From contig NZ_RBID01000014.1 in NCBI RefSeq assembly GCF_003633895.1, positions 124,001 to 188,000 of the forward strand: DNA of 64,000 nucleotides, given 5' to 3'. The first letter of the stretch is position 1. Every line of letters starts with the position of its first letter. The stretch comes from Vogesella indigofera. GTDB taxonomy: Bacteria > Pseudomonadota > Gammaproteobacteria > Burkholderiales > Chromobacteriaceae. This document shows, in pieces, positions 9,061 through 18,527 of the stretch. A program made the position numbers and the translations under genes. The notes beneath the pieces were generated by a model. That model made no database searches and was not told where the DNA came from. It saw only the letters and a program-made list of their open reading frames with translations.

Positions 9061-10146
9061 CTATTTCACTTTTGGATCGAGCGCGTCGCGCAGGCTGTCG
9101 CTGAGCAGCGAGAACGCGGTGACCAGCAGCGACATGCACAGGGTGACGGCGAGCATCTGCCACCAGTAGCCCTGCAGCAGCTCGGCTGGCGCCTCGGCCA
9201 GCATCGCGCCCCAGCTGACCTGGGTGACGCCGACGCCGAAGCCGAGGAAGGACAGGATCGCCTCATACTTGATCAGCGCCACGGTGAGCATGGAAAACTG
9301 CACCAGCAGCAGGTGGCTGACGTTGGGCAGGATGTGGTGGAACATGCGGCGGCCGTGGCCGGCGCCGATGGCGTCGGCGGCGCGCACGTACTCGCGACCC
9401 TTGTGCTTGAGGAACTCGGCGCGCATCAGGCGGAAGGTGCCGGTCCAGCTGGTGAATGCCATCACCAGCACCACGGTGCCGATGCCGCGACCGCTGACCG
9501 CGGCAAACGCCAGCAGCAGCAGCATGTCCGGCACCGAGGTGAACACGCTGTAGCCCCACATCAGCAGGTCATCGAGCAGGCCGCCGAAGTAGCCGGACAG
9601 CGCGCCGAGCACGGTGCCGATGGTCAGTGCCAGCAGCGCGCCGGCGATGCCGACCTGCAGCGAGGTGGCGCTGCCCTGCAGCAGCTTTTGCAGCACATCG
9701 CGGCCACGCTGGTCGGCGCCCAGCGGCAGGCTGTCGGCGCGGGCCTGCTCGGTGCTGCGGTACTGCGCGGACTGCTGCTGGGCGGCGGCGAGATCGGCCG
9801 CCAGCGGGTCCTCGCTGGCGGACAGGCCGGTGGCGCCGCTGCTGTCCAGCGCGGCGGCGCTGGTGGCGCGGCGGTCGGCGGCGTCGATGTCGGCGGCGTT
9901 GAGCTCGACATGGTGCGGCGCGGCGCCGGCGAACAGCGTCGGCGGCGCGTAGGGATGGGCGACCTCGTCCTGCCAGTGGCTGGCGACGAGGCCGCTCCAG
10001 GCGGCCAGTGCCAGCAGCAGGTAGGCGCCGACGATGCACAGTGCGCTAAAGCCGATGCGGTCGCGGCGCAGCCGGCGCCAGCCGATGCGCGTCAGGCTGT
10101 TGTGGTGGTGCTGGGCCGCAGGCGGCGTGGTTGAGGTGTGGGGCAT
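9061..10146 (-). CDS. ABC peptide-type permease, DppC/YejE-like
   Basis: 361-residue inner-membrane permease. One N-terminal helix (ALCIVGAYLLLALAAWSGL) is followed by a long extra-membrane loop of about 110 residues, Ala/Asp/Gln-rich (residues about 60-165), before LGADQRGRDVLQKLL and five more helices. The ATPase-contact EAA loop is RAADAIGAGHGRRMFHHILPN. The loop is longer than in DppC and resembles YejE-type permeases. It lies 4 bases after the first permease gene. Confidence 0.88.
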   Translation of the reverse strand: MPHTSTTPPAAQHHHNSLTRIGWRRLRRDRIGFSALCIVGAYLLLALAAWSGLVASHWQDEVAHPYAPPTLFAGAAPHHVELNAADIDAADRRATSAAALDSSGATGLSASEDPLAADLAAAQQQSAQYRSTEQARADSLPLGADQRGRDVLQKLLQGSATSLQVGIAGALLALTIGTVLGALSGYFGGLLDDLLMWGYSVFTSVPDMLLLLAFAAVSGRGIGTVVLVMAFTSWTGTFRLMRAEFLKHKGREYVRAADAIGAGHGRRMFHHILPNVSHLLLVQFSMLTVALIKYEAILSFLGFGVGVTQVSWGAMLAEAPAELLQGYWWQMLAVTLCMSLLVTAFSLLSDSLRDALDPKVK

Positions 10147-10150
10147 GGTG

Positions 10151-11089
10151 TCAGTGTAGCTGCACGCGCGGGTCGATCAGCTTGTAAACGATGTCGGTCA
10201 GCAGGTTGAACAGCATGGTGGCCAGCGCGATGTAGATGGTGATCGCCTTGATCACCGGAAAATCGCTGCGCTCCACCGCCATCACTACCTCCTTGCCCAT
10301 GCCGGGAATGCCGAAGAAGGTCTCCAGCAGCATGGCACCCATCATCAGGTAGGGTAGCGACATCATCAGCGAGGTCACCACCGGGATCATCGCGTTGCGC
10401 AGCACGTGCTTGAGCATGATCACCGGCTCGGACAGGCCTTTGGCGCGCGCAGTGCGCACGTAGTCGTGACCCAGTTCCTCGACGAAGCAGCTGCGGTAGA
10501 AGCGGATGTCCGGCGCCAGGCCGACGATCACCCCCAGCAGCAGCGGCAGCGGCAGGTAGTGCAGCAGGTTGTCGAGCGTGCTGTCGCTCCAGCCCATGAT
10601 CGGGAACCAGCCGCCCTTGAACGCCAGCCAGTACTGGCCGGCGATGATGTACACCAGCGCGCTGACCGACATCGCGCAGGTGGCGATCAGCGTCACCAGC
10701 CGGTCGGTGACGCTGCCGCGCAGGTAGGCGACCAGCGCGGCGATGGCTATCGCCAGCACGGTGCCCAGCAGCAGGATGCTGCCGGTGAGCAGCAGCGACG
10801 GCCCGATGCGGCTGTGCAGCAGCGCCGACACCGGCTGCTGCGTCGACCACGAGGTGCCGAAGTCCAGCGTCAGCACCTGGCGCATGAAGATCAGGAACTG
10901 CTGCGGCAGCGGCAGGTCCAGCCCCAGCTGCTGGCGGATGCCGGCCAGCGCCTCCGCGCTGAGGTTCTTGCCGGCGAGGATGTAGGACGGATCGCCGCCC
11001 ACCCAGTTGAACAGCACGAACAGCAGCAGCATCACGCCGAACAGCGTCGGCACCATCTGCCACACGCGGCGGACGATATAAGCCAGCAT
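10151..11089 (-). CDS. ABC peptide-type permease, DppB/YejB-like
   Basis: 312 residues with six membrane helices. It starts MLAYIVRRVWQMVPTLFGVMLLLF, the typical DppB-class N-terminus. The EAA loop is RTARAKGLSEPVIMLKHVLRNAMIP. It forms the translocation path with the downstream permease. The gap to the binding-protein gene is 26 bases and contains an AGGATAAATC ribosome site. Gene order (binding protein, permease B, permease C/E, fused ATPase) matches yejABEF. Confidence 0.9.
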   Translation of the reverse strand: MLAYIVRRVWQMVPTLFGVMLLLFVLFNWVGGDPSYILAGKNLSAEALAGIRQQLGLDLPLPQQFLIFMRQVLTLDFGTSWSTQQPVSALLHSRIGPSLLLTGSILLLGTVLAIAIAALVAYLRGSVTDRLVTLIATCAMSVSALVYIIAGQYWLAFKGGWFPIMGWSDSTLDNLLHYLPLPLLLGVIVGLAPDIRFYRSCFVEELGHDYVRTARAKGLSEPVIMLKHVLRNAMIPVVTSLMMSLPYLMMGAMLLETFFGIPGMGKEVVMAVERSDFPVIKAITIYIALATMLFNLLTDIVYKLIDPRVQLH

Positions 11090-11115
11090 GATTTATCCTC
11101 CGGCCGCGCGGCCGT

Positions 11116-12888
11116 TCATTTCTGCAGGTCCAGGTAGCGCCAGCTGGTGTTTAGCAGCGGGTGCAGCTTCAGTCCCTTCACGTACGAGTGCGCCAGCGTG
11201 CTGCGCATGCGGATGTCGCCGAAGATCCACGGCTGCTGCGCCACCGCGATCTTGTTCATCGCGTCGTACAGCTGGTTGCGCTGCGAGCCGTGCGGCAGTT
11301 TCAGCGAGGCCTCGAACAGGCGGTCGTAGTCGGCATTCTTGAAGTCGGCGGCGTTGGAGTCGCCGGCATTCCTGCCGTACAGCAGCTGCATGAAGTTCTC
11401 GCCGTCCGGGTAGTCGGCGCCCCAGGCCATGCCCCACATCTGCAGCTTGCCCTGGTGGTTGGCCTTGGACAGCTCGTTCCACTTGCCCTGCCGGAAGCCG
11501 AGGCGGATCTTCAGCGTGTCGAAGGTCTTCTGCCAGTACTCGTTCCACTGCTTGTCCAGCGCGCTGGTGCCGCAGGCCAGCTCGATCGCCAGCGGCTTGC
11601 CGTCCGGGCGGGTGCGGTAGCCGTCGCTACCCACGCGATAGCCGAAGCGGTCCAGCAGCGCGTTGGCCGCCGCCGGATCGAACTTCGGCGCGCCACGGAA
11701 GGCCGGGTTGTGGCCGGCCACGCCGGGCGGCACGATGTAGTTCATCGGCACCGCCTGGCCGCGGCGGATGCTGGCGATGGCCTCGCTGACCGGGAACGAC
11801 ATCGCGATGGCGCGGCGCAGCGCGATCTTGTCCTTGCTGTCGCCACCGACCACCGGGTCCTGCATATTGAAGAAGTGGAAGGTGACCTCCGGCAGCAGCT
11901 GGCGCTGCAGCTGGATGCCCTGCCGCGCGTACTGCTCGGCCAGCCGCACCTTGAGCGGGTTTTTCGGGTCGATCACCAGCGCGCTTTGCAGCGCGGCCTG
12001 CGGGATGCCGCTGACGTCCAGCTGGCGGTTGAGGAAGGACAGCCACAGCGGCTGTTCTTCCTCGATGACGGAGATCTCGATGCGGCCAAGCTGCGGCAGG
12101 GTCTTGCCCTGCAGCGCCTGCACCACCGCCTTGTCTACCGGGTCGTTACCCGGCGTGGCATTGAACACCACCTTGCGAAAGCCCGGGTTGGCCTCCAGCA
12201 CGATCCTGCTGCCCGGTTTCCACTCCTTCAACAGGTAGGGGCCGGTGCCGACCGGGTGGGCGTTGGTGTTGTCGCGGTGGGCCTCGATCACCTCGCGTGC
12301 CACCGCACCGAACGCCGGCATCGCCAGGATCGGCAGGTAATTGAAATTGGTGGCGGTCAGCGTCAGCTGCAGCGTGTAGCGGTCGAGCACCTTGATGCCT
12401 GCCAGCGGCGCGTCGTAATTCAGCGCGCCCTTGCCGGCGGCCTTCACCAGTTCGTTGCCGCCGACAAAGCGGCCGTCGACCAGGAAGCTCCACGGCGAGT
12501 GGATGCTGGGGTCGAGGTGGCGCTTGATGCTGTAGGCGTAGTCGGCGGCGGTCAGCTCGCGCTTCTTGCCCTTGAAGGCCGGATCGGTGGCGAAATGGAT
12601 GCCGGGCCTGAGGCGGAAGGTGTACACCTTGCCGTCGGCAGAGATGGTGGGCAGCGCGCTGACGGTATTGGGAATCAGCTTCGCCGGCCGCGCCAGGTAG
12701 TCGTAGGTGACCAGCGGATCGAAGATGTTCTCGGTGACGGTGCTGGAGTACAGGTCGGAGACCTTGGCCGGATCGAAGCCGGTTTCCGGCGCGTTCAGCG
12801 CCACGCGCAGCACCTTGTTCATGTCGGCGGCCTGCGCCGGCAGCAGCACCAGGGCGGCCAGGGTGGCCAGCAGGGCGTGTTGGTTCAT
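11116..12888 (-). CDS. ABC importer periplasmic substrate-binding protein, SBP_bac_5
   Basis: 590 residues, the class C binding-protein size for peptides and other large solutes. The signal peptide is MNQHALLATLAALVLLPAQAA. The mature part starts with LRVALNAPETGFDPAKVSD, and YTFRLRPGIHF and HPVGTGPYLLKEW are standard family-5 blocks. It is first in the four-gene operon, with an upstream GAGGAGCCGAC ribosome site. Substrate is unknown: oligopeptides are most likely from the family, but microcin-type or opine uptake is also possible. Confidence 0.92.
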   Translation of the reverse strand: MNQHALLATLAALVLLPAQAADMNKVLRVALNAPETGFDPAKVSDLYSSTVTENIFDPLVTYDYLARPAKLIPNTVSALPTISADGKVYTFRLRPGIHFATDPAFKGKKRELTAADYAYSIKRHLDPSIHSPWSFLVDGRFVGGNELVKAAGKGALNYDAPLAGIKVLDRYTLQLTLTATNFNYLPILAMPAFGAVAREVIEAHRDNTNAHPVGTGPYLLKEWKPGSRIVLEANPGFRKVVFNATPGNDPVDKAVVQALQGKTLPQLGRIEISVIEEEQPLWLSFLNRQLDVSGIPQAALQSALVIDPKNPLKVRLAEQYARQGIQLQRQLLPEVTFHFFNMQDPVVGGDSKDKIALRRAIAMSFPVSEAIASIRRGQAVPMNYIVPPGVAGHNPAFRGAPKFDPAAANALLDRFGYRVGSDGYRTRPDGKPLAIELACGTSALDKQWNEYWQKTFDTLKIRLGFRQGKWNELSKANHQGKLQMWGMAWGADYPDGENFMQLLYGRNAGDSNAADFKNADYDRLFEASLKLPHGSQRNQLYDAMNKIAVAQQPWIFGDIRMRSTLAHSYVKGLKLHPLLNTSWRYLDLQK

Positions 12889-13006
12889 GTCGGCTCCTCG
12901 GGTTTCTTTCTATTCTGGCAACAAATGCCGGCTTTTGCGCGTGCGCTGCCGTCGGGCGGTGCGGTTGCGGCCAAGGGAAAAGCAAACGGCGCGCCGGCGC
13001 AGCGTG

Positions 13007-13912
13007 TCAGCGCGCGGCCGGCGCCAGTCGCGCCAGCATGTCCTGCAGCAGCTCGATCAGCACCCGCACCTTCATCGGCAGGTAGCGCCGCGCCGGGTAC
13101 ACCACGTACACCTCGGCGCTGCGGGTGCGGTAGTCGGCGAGCAGCGGCTGCAGCTGGCCGCGTTGCAGTGCGTCCTCCAGCAGGAAGCGCGGTTGCAGCA
13201 GGATGCCCATGCCGGCCACCGCGGCGCTGACCAGCACGTCGCCGTTATTGCTCTGCAGCGGGCCGTCCACCGCCACCGCGATTTCCTCGTCGCCGTGCCA
13301 GAAGCGCCACACCTGCGGCTGGTTGCCCTGCTGGTAGCGCAGGCAGCTGTGGCGGGCGAGGTCGGCCGGCGTCTGCGGCGCAGGGTTGGCCGCAAGGTAG
13401 GACGGTGCGGCACACAGCAGCATGTCGATGCGCCCCAGCGGCCGCGCAATCAGGCCGCCGCCCAAGGGCTGGGTGCTGATGCGCAGCGCGAGGTCGAAGC
13501 CGTCCTCCACCAGGTCGACCTGGCGGTCGGACAGCTCCAGCTCCACCTGCAGCAGCGGATGGCGGCAGCGCAGCTCGGCCAGCCACTCGCCGAGGTAGCG
13601 CATGCCGAACGACAGCGGTGCCGCCAGCCGCAGCGTGCCGCGCGCCTCCACGCTCTGCTGCATCGCGGCGGCGTCGGCCTCTTCCAGCTGCGCCAGCACC
13701 AGCGCGGTGCGTCGTGCGTAGTCCAGCCCGGCCTCGGTGAACGCCAGCCGCCGCGTGGTGCGCTGGATCAGGCGAGTGCCCAGTTCCTGTTCCAGCGCGC
13801 CGAGGTATTTGCTGACCATGGCGGTGGACATCTCCAGCCGCGCCGCCGCGGCGACGAAGCTGCCGCTGTCGTGAATGCTGTGAAACACCCGTAAGGCCAC
13901 CAGCTTGTCCAT
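13007..13912 (-). CDS. LysR-family regulator of the PA0477/AaeR-like class
   Basis: 301 residues. The N-terminal HTH is MDKLVALRVFHSIHDSGSFVAAAARLEMSTAMVSKYLGALE, followed by the effector domain. It is divergent from the doxX-family gene 121 bases away, with a LysR-type box between them, so the pair is probably regulator and target. A single-mismatch 13-mer copy lies at 13382-13394. Confidence 0.88.
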   Translation of the reverse strand: MDKLVALRVFHSIHDSGSFVAAAARLEMSTAMVSKYLGALEQELGTRLIQRTTRRLAFTEAGLDYARRTALVLAQLEEADAAAMQQSVEARGTLRLAAPLSFGMRYLGEWLAELRCRHPLLQVELELSDRQVDLVEDGFDLALRISTQPLGGGLIARPLGRIDMLLCAAPSYLAANPAPQTPADLARHSCLRYQQGNQPQVWRFWHGDEEIAVAVDGPLQSNNGDVLVSAAVAGMGILLQPRFLLEDALQRGQLQPLLADYRTRSAEVYVVYPARRYLPMKVRVLIELLQDMLARLAPAAR

Positions 13913-13934
13913 GATTGTTTCTTTATAGTTAGCA

Positions 13935-13949
13935 ATTCATTGCATGAAT
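13935..13949. promoter_or_regulatory. LysR-type operator (T-N11-A palindrome)
   Basis: The perfect palindrome ATTCAT-TGC-ATGAAT lies between the LysR gene (start 13912) and the DoxX gene (start 14034). Its form, T-N11-A with 6-base arms, is the usual LysR-family recognition site. Confidence 0.6.
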
Positions 13950-14033
13950 AGCCGTTTATTCGCGCTCTGGCAAGGTGTTTAATGCAGTCATCGCCACAGC
14001 GCGTGGCGCCACACCCACCCGAAGGAAACCATC

Positions 14034-14444
14034 ATGATCGACCAACGTACCGCTCCTTACGCCGCCCTGATCCTGCGTCTGGCACTGGGCCTGATGTTCG
14101 TTGCGCACGGCGCGCTGAAACTGTTCGTGTTCACCCCGGCCGGCACCGTCGGCTACTTCGCCTCGCTGGGGCTGCCGGCGATCTTCGCCTACCTCACCAT
14201 CGCCGCCGAGCTGGGTGGCGGCGTGCTGCTGCTGCTGGGGGTGGCCACCCGTCCGGTGGCGCTGGCCCTGATTCCACTGCTGATCGGCGCCGGCGTGCTC
14301 GGCCACGGTGGCAACGGCTGGGTGTTCAGCAATCAGGGCGGTGGCTGGGAATATCCGGCCTTCCTGGTGGTGGCGGCCGTGGTGCAGGTGCTGCTCGGCG
14401 ACGGAGCCGCGGCGCTGAAGCCGGTCGGCTACAAAAAAGGCTGA
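14034..14444 (+). CDS. DoxX-family membrane protein
   Basis: 136 residues with four hydrophobic segments. It begins RTAPYAALILRLALGLMFVAHGALKLFVFTP, the DoxX/YphA signature, then LGLPAIFAYLTIAAELGGGVLLLLGVATR. Members are inner-membrane proteins linked to quinone or thiol redox stress; the precise activity is unknown. A GAAGGAAACCATC ribosome site precedes the ATG. It lies next to the LysR regulator and upstream of a DODA-type dioxygenase, a combination common in aromatic-compound stress loci. Confidence 0.88.
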   Translation: MIDQRTAPYAALILRLALGLMFVAHGALKLFVFTPAGTVGYFASLGLPAIFAYLTIAAELGGGVLLLLGVATRPVALALIPLLIGAGVLGHGGNGWVFSNQGGGWEYPAFLVVAAVVQVLLGDGAAALKPVGYKKG

Positions 14445-14512
14445 TTCAGCCCATCACGATGATCCCGACGGCGGTGCCAGTGTGGCGCCGCCCTTGCTAC
14501 AGGTAACGCACC

Positions 14513-15295
14513 ATGTTCTTCGCTCCCTTGTTTCTGTCCCATGGCGGTCCGGATGTGCTGATCAACGGCTCGCCGGCACCGGCGGTATGGCGCGCTCACG
14601 CCGACAGCCTGCCGCGGCCACGCGCCATCCTGATGATGTCCGCGCACTACCTCGCGCTGCAGCCGCTGCTGGGCAGCAGCCCGCGCTGGGGCACGGTGCA
14701 TGATTTCGGCGGCTTCCCGCGCGAGCTGTACAAGTTGCAGTATCCGGCGGCGGGCGACGACAAGGTGCTGGCCGAGGCGATGGCGCTGCTGGCGGCGGCG
14801 GGCATCAGCGCCCGTCACGACGGCGCCGAAGGGCTGGATCACGGCGCGTGGGTGCCGCTGCTGGCGATGTATCCGCAGGCCGACATCCCGGTGATCACCC
14901 TCAGCACCCTGCCGCGGCAGGACGCGCGCGCGCACTACCAGCTGGGGCTGGCGCTGGCGCAGCTGGCCGAGCAGGGGGTACTGATCATCGGCTCCGGCAG
15001 CATGACGCACAATCTGTACGAGCTGTCGCGCGCCGGCGGCCCGGAGCAGCCGTGGGCGAAGGCGTTTGCCGACTGGATGGCGCAGCGCTTGCTGGACAAC
15101 GATATCGAGGCCTTGCTGGACTGGGAGGCGCGGGTACCGTTTGCCAAGCAGAACCACCCCAGCGACGAACACCTGCTGCCGCTGTTCTTTGCCCTTGGTG
15201 CGGCCAAGGGCAAGGTTGGCCGCAGCCTGCACCGCGGCATCGAGCTGGGGGCGCTGGCGATGGACGCCTGGGCGTTCGACGGCGCGGCGGCCTGA
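14513..15295 (+). CDS. DODA-type extradiol dioxygenase (YgiD-like)
   Basis: 260-residue class III ring-cleaving dioxygenase family protein. Metal ligands expected from the family are visible: His in LFLSHGGPDV (residue 10), His in VHDFGGFP, and His in KQNHPSDEHLLPLF. GLDHGAWVPL carries the second-shell acid/base His. E. coli YgiD opens L-DOPA and similar catechols with a Zn or Fe centre. Substrate here is unknown. The gene follows doxX by 68 bases on the same strand and probably shares its transcript. One exact 13-mer (15212) forms a 9-bp inverted repeat with 15199-15207 just upstream. Confidence 0.9.
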   Translation: MFFAPLFLSHGGPDVLINGSPAPAVWRAHADSLPRPRAILMMSAHYLALQPLLGSSPRWGTVHDFGGFPRELYKLQYPAAGDDKVLAEAMALLAAAGISARHDGAEGLDHGAWVPLLAMYPQADIPVITLSTLPRQDARAHYQLGLALAQLAEQGVLIIGSGSMTHNLYELSRAGGPEQPWAKAFADWMAQRLLDNDIEALLDWEARVPFAKQNHPSDEHLLPLFFALGAAKGKVGRSLHRGIELGALAMDAWAFDGAAA

Positions 15296-15438
15296 GTTTT
15301 AGCGCGTGTGCGCGGTCTCGCGGGCGAGTGCGAGCCCCGCGAAAACGGCCGGGGGAAGCGGCGTTTAGCGGTGCTGAACGCGCATTCCTGGATGCTATTT
15401 AACAGGTATCAACAAAGCACGGCAGAACAGCGCCGAGT

Positions 15439-16302
15439 TCAGATCGCCTGCTGCAGCCACTGCACCAGTGGCTGCACGCGGCGCAGGTGGCGGTCGTGCG
15501 GCGGCAGCACCAAGTAGTAGCCCTTGCCGCTGTGCACGCTGCGCGGGCAGGGAGTGACCAGGCTGCCGTCGCGCAGCGCGTCCTGCACGATCAGCGGATC
15601 GACCAGAGCGATGCCCAGCCCGTGCCGCGCCGCCTCGATGCCCATCACGTCGGCGTCGAACAGCAATTCCTTCTGTCCCTTCGGCCACGGCGCCGCCAGC
15701 CACAGCTGCCAGTCGTGACGGTCGCGGCTGGTGTGGATCAGCGGATACTGCGCCAGTGCGTCCTCGGCCAGTGTCAGCGCGCCGCCCAGCAGCGACGGCG
15801 CCGCCACTGGGGTCAGCACCTCCTGGTGCAGCAGCTGCACGCTGACCCCCGGCCAGTTGCCGTCGCCGTACTGGATCGCCATGTCGAACAGCCCCCAGTC
15901 GAAGGCGGGCTTCTCCTCCCACACCGTGCTGACGCTGATGTCGAGATCGGGAAACTGTTCCTTGAAATGCTGCAGCTGCGGCACCAGCCAGCGCACCGCG
16001 ATCGACGGCGGCGACTTGATGCGGATGCTGTGCTGGCGCTGGTTGAGTTGTTCGCAGGTTTCGCTGATCTTCTGGATCGCTTCGTGCAGGCCGTGCTGCA
16101 GCGTGGCGCCTTCCGGCGTCAGCGTGATGCCGCGCTGGCTGCGCACCAGCAGCGGAAAACCGAAGTGTTCTTCCAGGTTGCGCACCTGATGGCTGACCGC
16201 GCTTTGCGTCAGGTACAGCGTGTCGGCGGCTTTGGTGAAGCTTTGCAGGCGGGCAACCGCCTCAAAGATACGCAAGGCATTGAGCGGGGGCAGTTTGGTC
16301 AT
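15439..16302 (-). CDS. LysR-family regulator, GcvA/AmpR-like
   Basis: 287 residues from ATG 16302 (MTKLPPLNALRIFEAVARLQSFTKAADTLYLTQSAVSHQVRNLE), the standard GcvA/AmpR-class opening. The start lies 41 bases inside the 3' end of alr on the same strand, so the two are probably translated from one message. An AmpR-like control of cell-wall or D-alanine functions is conceivable from position but is only inference. The 142 bases between its stop and the DODA gene contain no gene. Confidence 0.85.
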   Translation of the reverse strand: MTKLPPLNALRIFEAVARLQSFTKAADTLYLTQSAVSHQVRNLEEHFGFPLLVRSQRGITLTPEGATLQHGLHEAIQKISETCEQLNQRQHSIRIKSPPSIAVRWLVPQLQHFKEQFPDLDISVSTVWEEKPAFDWGLFDMAIQYGDGNWPGVSVQLLHQEVLTPVAAPSLLGGALTLAEDALAQYPLIHTSRDRHDWQLWLAAPWPKGQKELLFDADVMGIEAARHGLGIALVDPLIVQDALRDGSLVTPCPRSVHSGKGYYLVLPPHDRHLRRVQPLVQWLQQAI

Positions 16303-17401
16303 CGGGCAGCGGGCGCGGGTGGCTATCGGCCACAATCTGCCGTATCGGTAGCCGGCTCGTCAATGCGCACTGCAATTCTTCGCTGATGGTGCCGCAGCGC
16401 CAGGCGATCTCGTCGCAGCTCAGCGCCGGGTCGCCCCACAGCGTGACCTCGTCGCCGATGCCCACCTGCGGCTGCGCGGACAGGTCGATCGCCAGCACGT
16501 TCATCGCCACGCGCCCGACCAGCGGCACGCGCTGGCCGTTGACCAGCACCGGGGTGCCACTTGGTGCCGCGCGCGGGTAGCCGTCGCCGTAGCCGGCACC
16601 GACGATGCCGATGCGCATCGGCTTCTCGGCGGTAAACGCGGCGCCGTAGCCGATGCTGTCGCCGGCGGCCAGCTCGCCGATGTGCACGATGCGCGCGGCA
16701 AAGCGCATCGCCGGCAGGATGCCGGCCGGCCACAGGCTGGTGTCGGGGTAGAACGGGTTGTTGTTGTACAGCAGGCCGCCCAAGCGCACCGCGGCGCCGT
16801 GAGTCAGCGGCGCGCGCAGGGTGGCGGCACTGTTGGCCGCGGTAAACGGCAGCCCGGTGGTGGTGACCACCTGCATGAAGCGCTGCCACGGCGCATCCAG
16901 CCGGATCGCCAGATCGTCGGCACAGGCGAAGTGCGTCATCAGCCCGGCCACCTCGCAGATGCCGTCCTGCTGCAATTGCTGCACCACCTCGATGGCGCGC
17001 TCCGGCACGAAGCCGAAGCGGTTCATGCCGGTATTGACCTTGACCCACACCCGCAGCGGCAGGCCGCAGGCACGCAGCCACTGCAGCTGGTGCTCGGAGC
17101 GCAGCACCACGTCCAGCTGCCAGGCGTGCGCCTCGTCCAGCTCGCGCGCCTCGATGGCGCCTTCCAGCAGCAGGATAGGCGCGTGGATGCCGGCGTGGCG
17201 CAGCGCGATGGCGTCGTCGAGGTTGATCAGCGCAAAGCCGTCGGCATCGGGCAGCGCCTGCGCCACGCGCAACAGGCCGTGGCCGTAGCCGTTGGATTTC
17301 ACCACCGCCCACACCCGGGTGCCGGGCAGCTGCTGCCTGGCGATGGCGTAGTTGTGGCGCAGGGCGGGGAGGTTGATTTCGGCGTAGGCGGTGCGGGTCA
17401 T
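16262..17401 (-). CDS. alr: Alanine racemase family protein
   Basis: 379-residue PLP-dependent fold III racemase that interconverts L- and D-alanine for peptidoglycan. The PLP lysine is in VWAVVKSNGYGHG (residue about 35). The second catalytic base Tyr is in DSIGYGAAFTAE. AGYGDGYPRAAPSGTPVLVNGQRVPLVGRVAMN matches E. coli Alr closely. Two positions differ from the family: RVAMD is RVAMN, and the late YEL gate tyrosine is replaced (ISEELQ). There is also a 20-residue C-terminal tail. The gene overlaps the downstream lysR start by 41 bases. Racemase is confident, strict alanine specificity less so. Confidence 0.85.
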   Translation of the reverse strand: MTRTAYAEINLPALRHNYAIARQQLPGTRVWAVVKSNGYGHGLLRVAQALPDADGFALINLDDAIALRHAGIHAPILLLEGAIEARELDEAHAWQLDVVLRSEHQLQWLRACGLPLRVWVKVNTGMNRFGFVPERAIEVVQQLQQDGICEVAGLMTHFACADDLAIRLDAPWQRFMQVVTTTGLPFTAANSAATLRAPLTHGAAVRLGGLLYNNNPFYPDTSLWPAGILPAMRFAARIVHIGELAAGDSIGYGAAFTAEKPMRIGIVGAGYGDGYPRAAPSGTPVLVNGQRVPLVGRVAMNVLAIDLSAQPQVGIGDEVTLWGDPALSCDEIAWRCGTISEELQCALTSRLPIRQIVADSHPRPLPDDQTAPAQCLAYL

Positions 17402-17591
17402 GGCGGGTCTTTCGTGCCGGGGCAGGGCGCCCCGGCGGTCGGTTCAGTAAAAATCATCACGATTCGCTGCGCTTCGTGAAACGCTACGCGGTGAGTACGG
17501 CTTCGGCATGCGGTTGATGTCTGGATAAATGCCGCTTCCTCAGCCGTTTTCGCCTTGTCTCGCGTGAGCGCGCCAGATCGTGAACACGCTC

Positions 17592-18356
17592 TTACTTGAA
17601 CGGGTAGATGTCGTAGCTGAAGTACTTGTTCTGCACCTGCTTGTAGGTGCCGTTGTCGATGATCTTCTTCAGCGCGGTGTTCACCTTGGCCAGCAGCTCC
17701 TTGTTGCCCTTCTGCACCGCGATGCCGGAGCCCATGTAGTACTTCGGATCGTTGTATACCGGGCCGACGAAGGAATAGCCCTTGCCCATCGGCTTCTTCA
17801 GGAAGTCCTCGTCGCCGACGTTGGCGTCGAGGTAGACCGCGTCCAGGCGCTGGTTGCTGAGGTCAAGAAAGCTGTCGGTGACCTTGCCGTACAGCTTCAG
17901 CTTGACGCCCTTCGGTACCCACTTGGCGGTGGCTTCCTCGCGCTGTACCGAGGTACGCAGCACGCCGATGGTCTTGCCCTTGAACCACTTGTCGTCGATC
18001 TTGGTGCCGGACTTGGCGATCAGGCGGCCGGGGATGTTGAAGTACATGTCGCTGAAGTCGACCGCCTTGGCGCGCTCCGGGGTGATGTTCATCGAGGCGA
18101 TGGCCAGATCGTATTTCTTGGCCTGCACCGCCGGGATGATGCCGTCGAAGTCCATGGTGCTGACTTCGCACTGCAGCTTGGCCTCGGTGCAGATGGCACG
18201 GGCGATGTCCGGATCGAAGCCGACGATGCTGCCGTCCGGGTTGACCTTGGAGAACGGCGGGTAGCTGACGTCGGTAACGATGCGCACGGTCTGGGCATTG
18301 GCCAGCAGCGGCAGGGAGCACAACAGGGACAGCGCGAGGACTTTGTTGCAGTTCAT
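17592..18356 (-). CDS. Periplasmic amino-acid binding protein (SBP_bac_3)
   Basis: 254 residues. The signal peptide is MNCNKVLALSLLCSLPLLANA. The mature part runs VRIVTDVSYPPFSKVNPDGSIVGFDPDIARAI and FDGIIPAVQAKKYDLAIASMNITPERAKAVDFSD, the hallmarks of HisJ/ArgT-type receptors for basic or polar amino acids. No permease or ATPase is nearby, so it must borrow a transporter or act alone. A second, related receptor lies upstream (18575-19336) but a terminator separates the two transcripts. The 190 bases between this gene and alr contain nothing I recognise. Confidence 0.9.
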   Translation of the reverse strand: MNCNKVLALSLLCSLPLLANAQTVRIVTDVSYPPFSKVNPDGSIVGFDPDIARAICTEAKLQCEVSTMDFDGIIPAVQAKKYDLAIASMNITPERAKAVDFSDMYFNIPGRLIAKSGTKIDDKWFKGKTIGVLRTSVQREEATAKWVPKGVKLKLYGKVTDSFLDLSNQRLDAVYLDANVGDEDFLKKPMGKGYSFVGPVYNDPKYYMGSGIAVQKGNKELLAKVNTALKKIIDNGTYKQVQNKYFSYDIYPFK

Positions 18357-18527
18357 GGTGATCTCCGATTGTTTCTTGGTTTGGTGTTGGCGGCGGTGCC
18401 GGTGCCGTTGAAGTCAGGCTAATGATCTGGCGGCTGCGGAACAAATGATTTATGGCGATCGGTGCATGAGAGAAATTCATGCTGCGCCGCACGGAGAAGG
18501 GCAGGACCAAGGTTGGCCGCAGACGGC

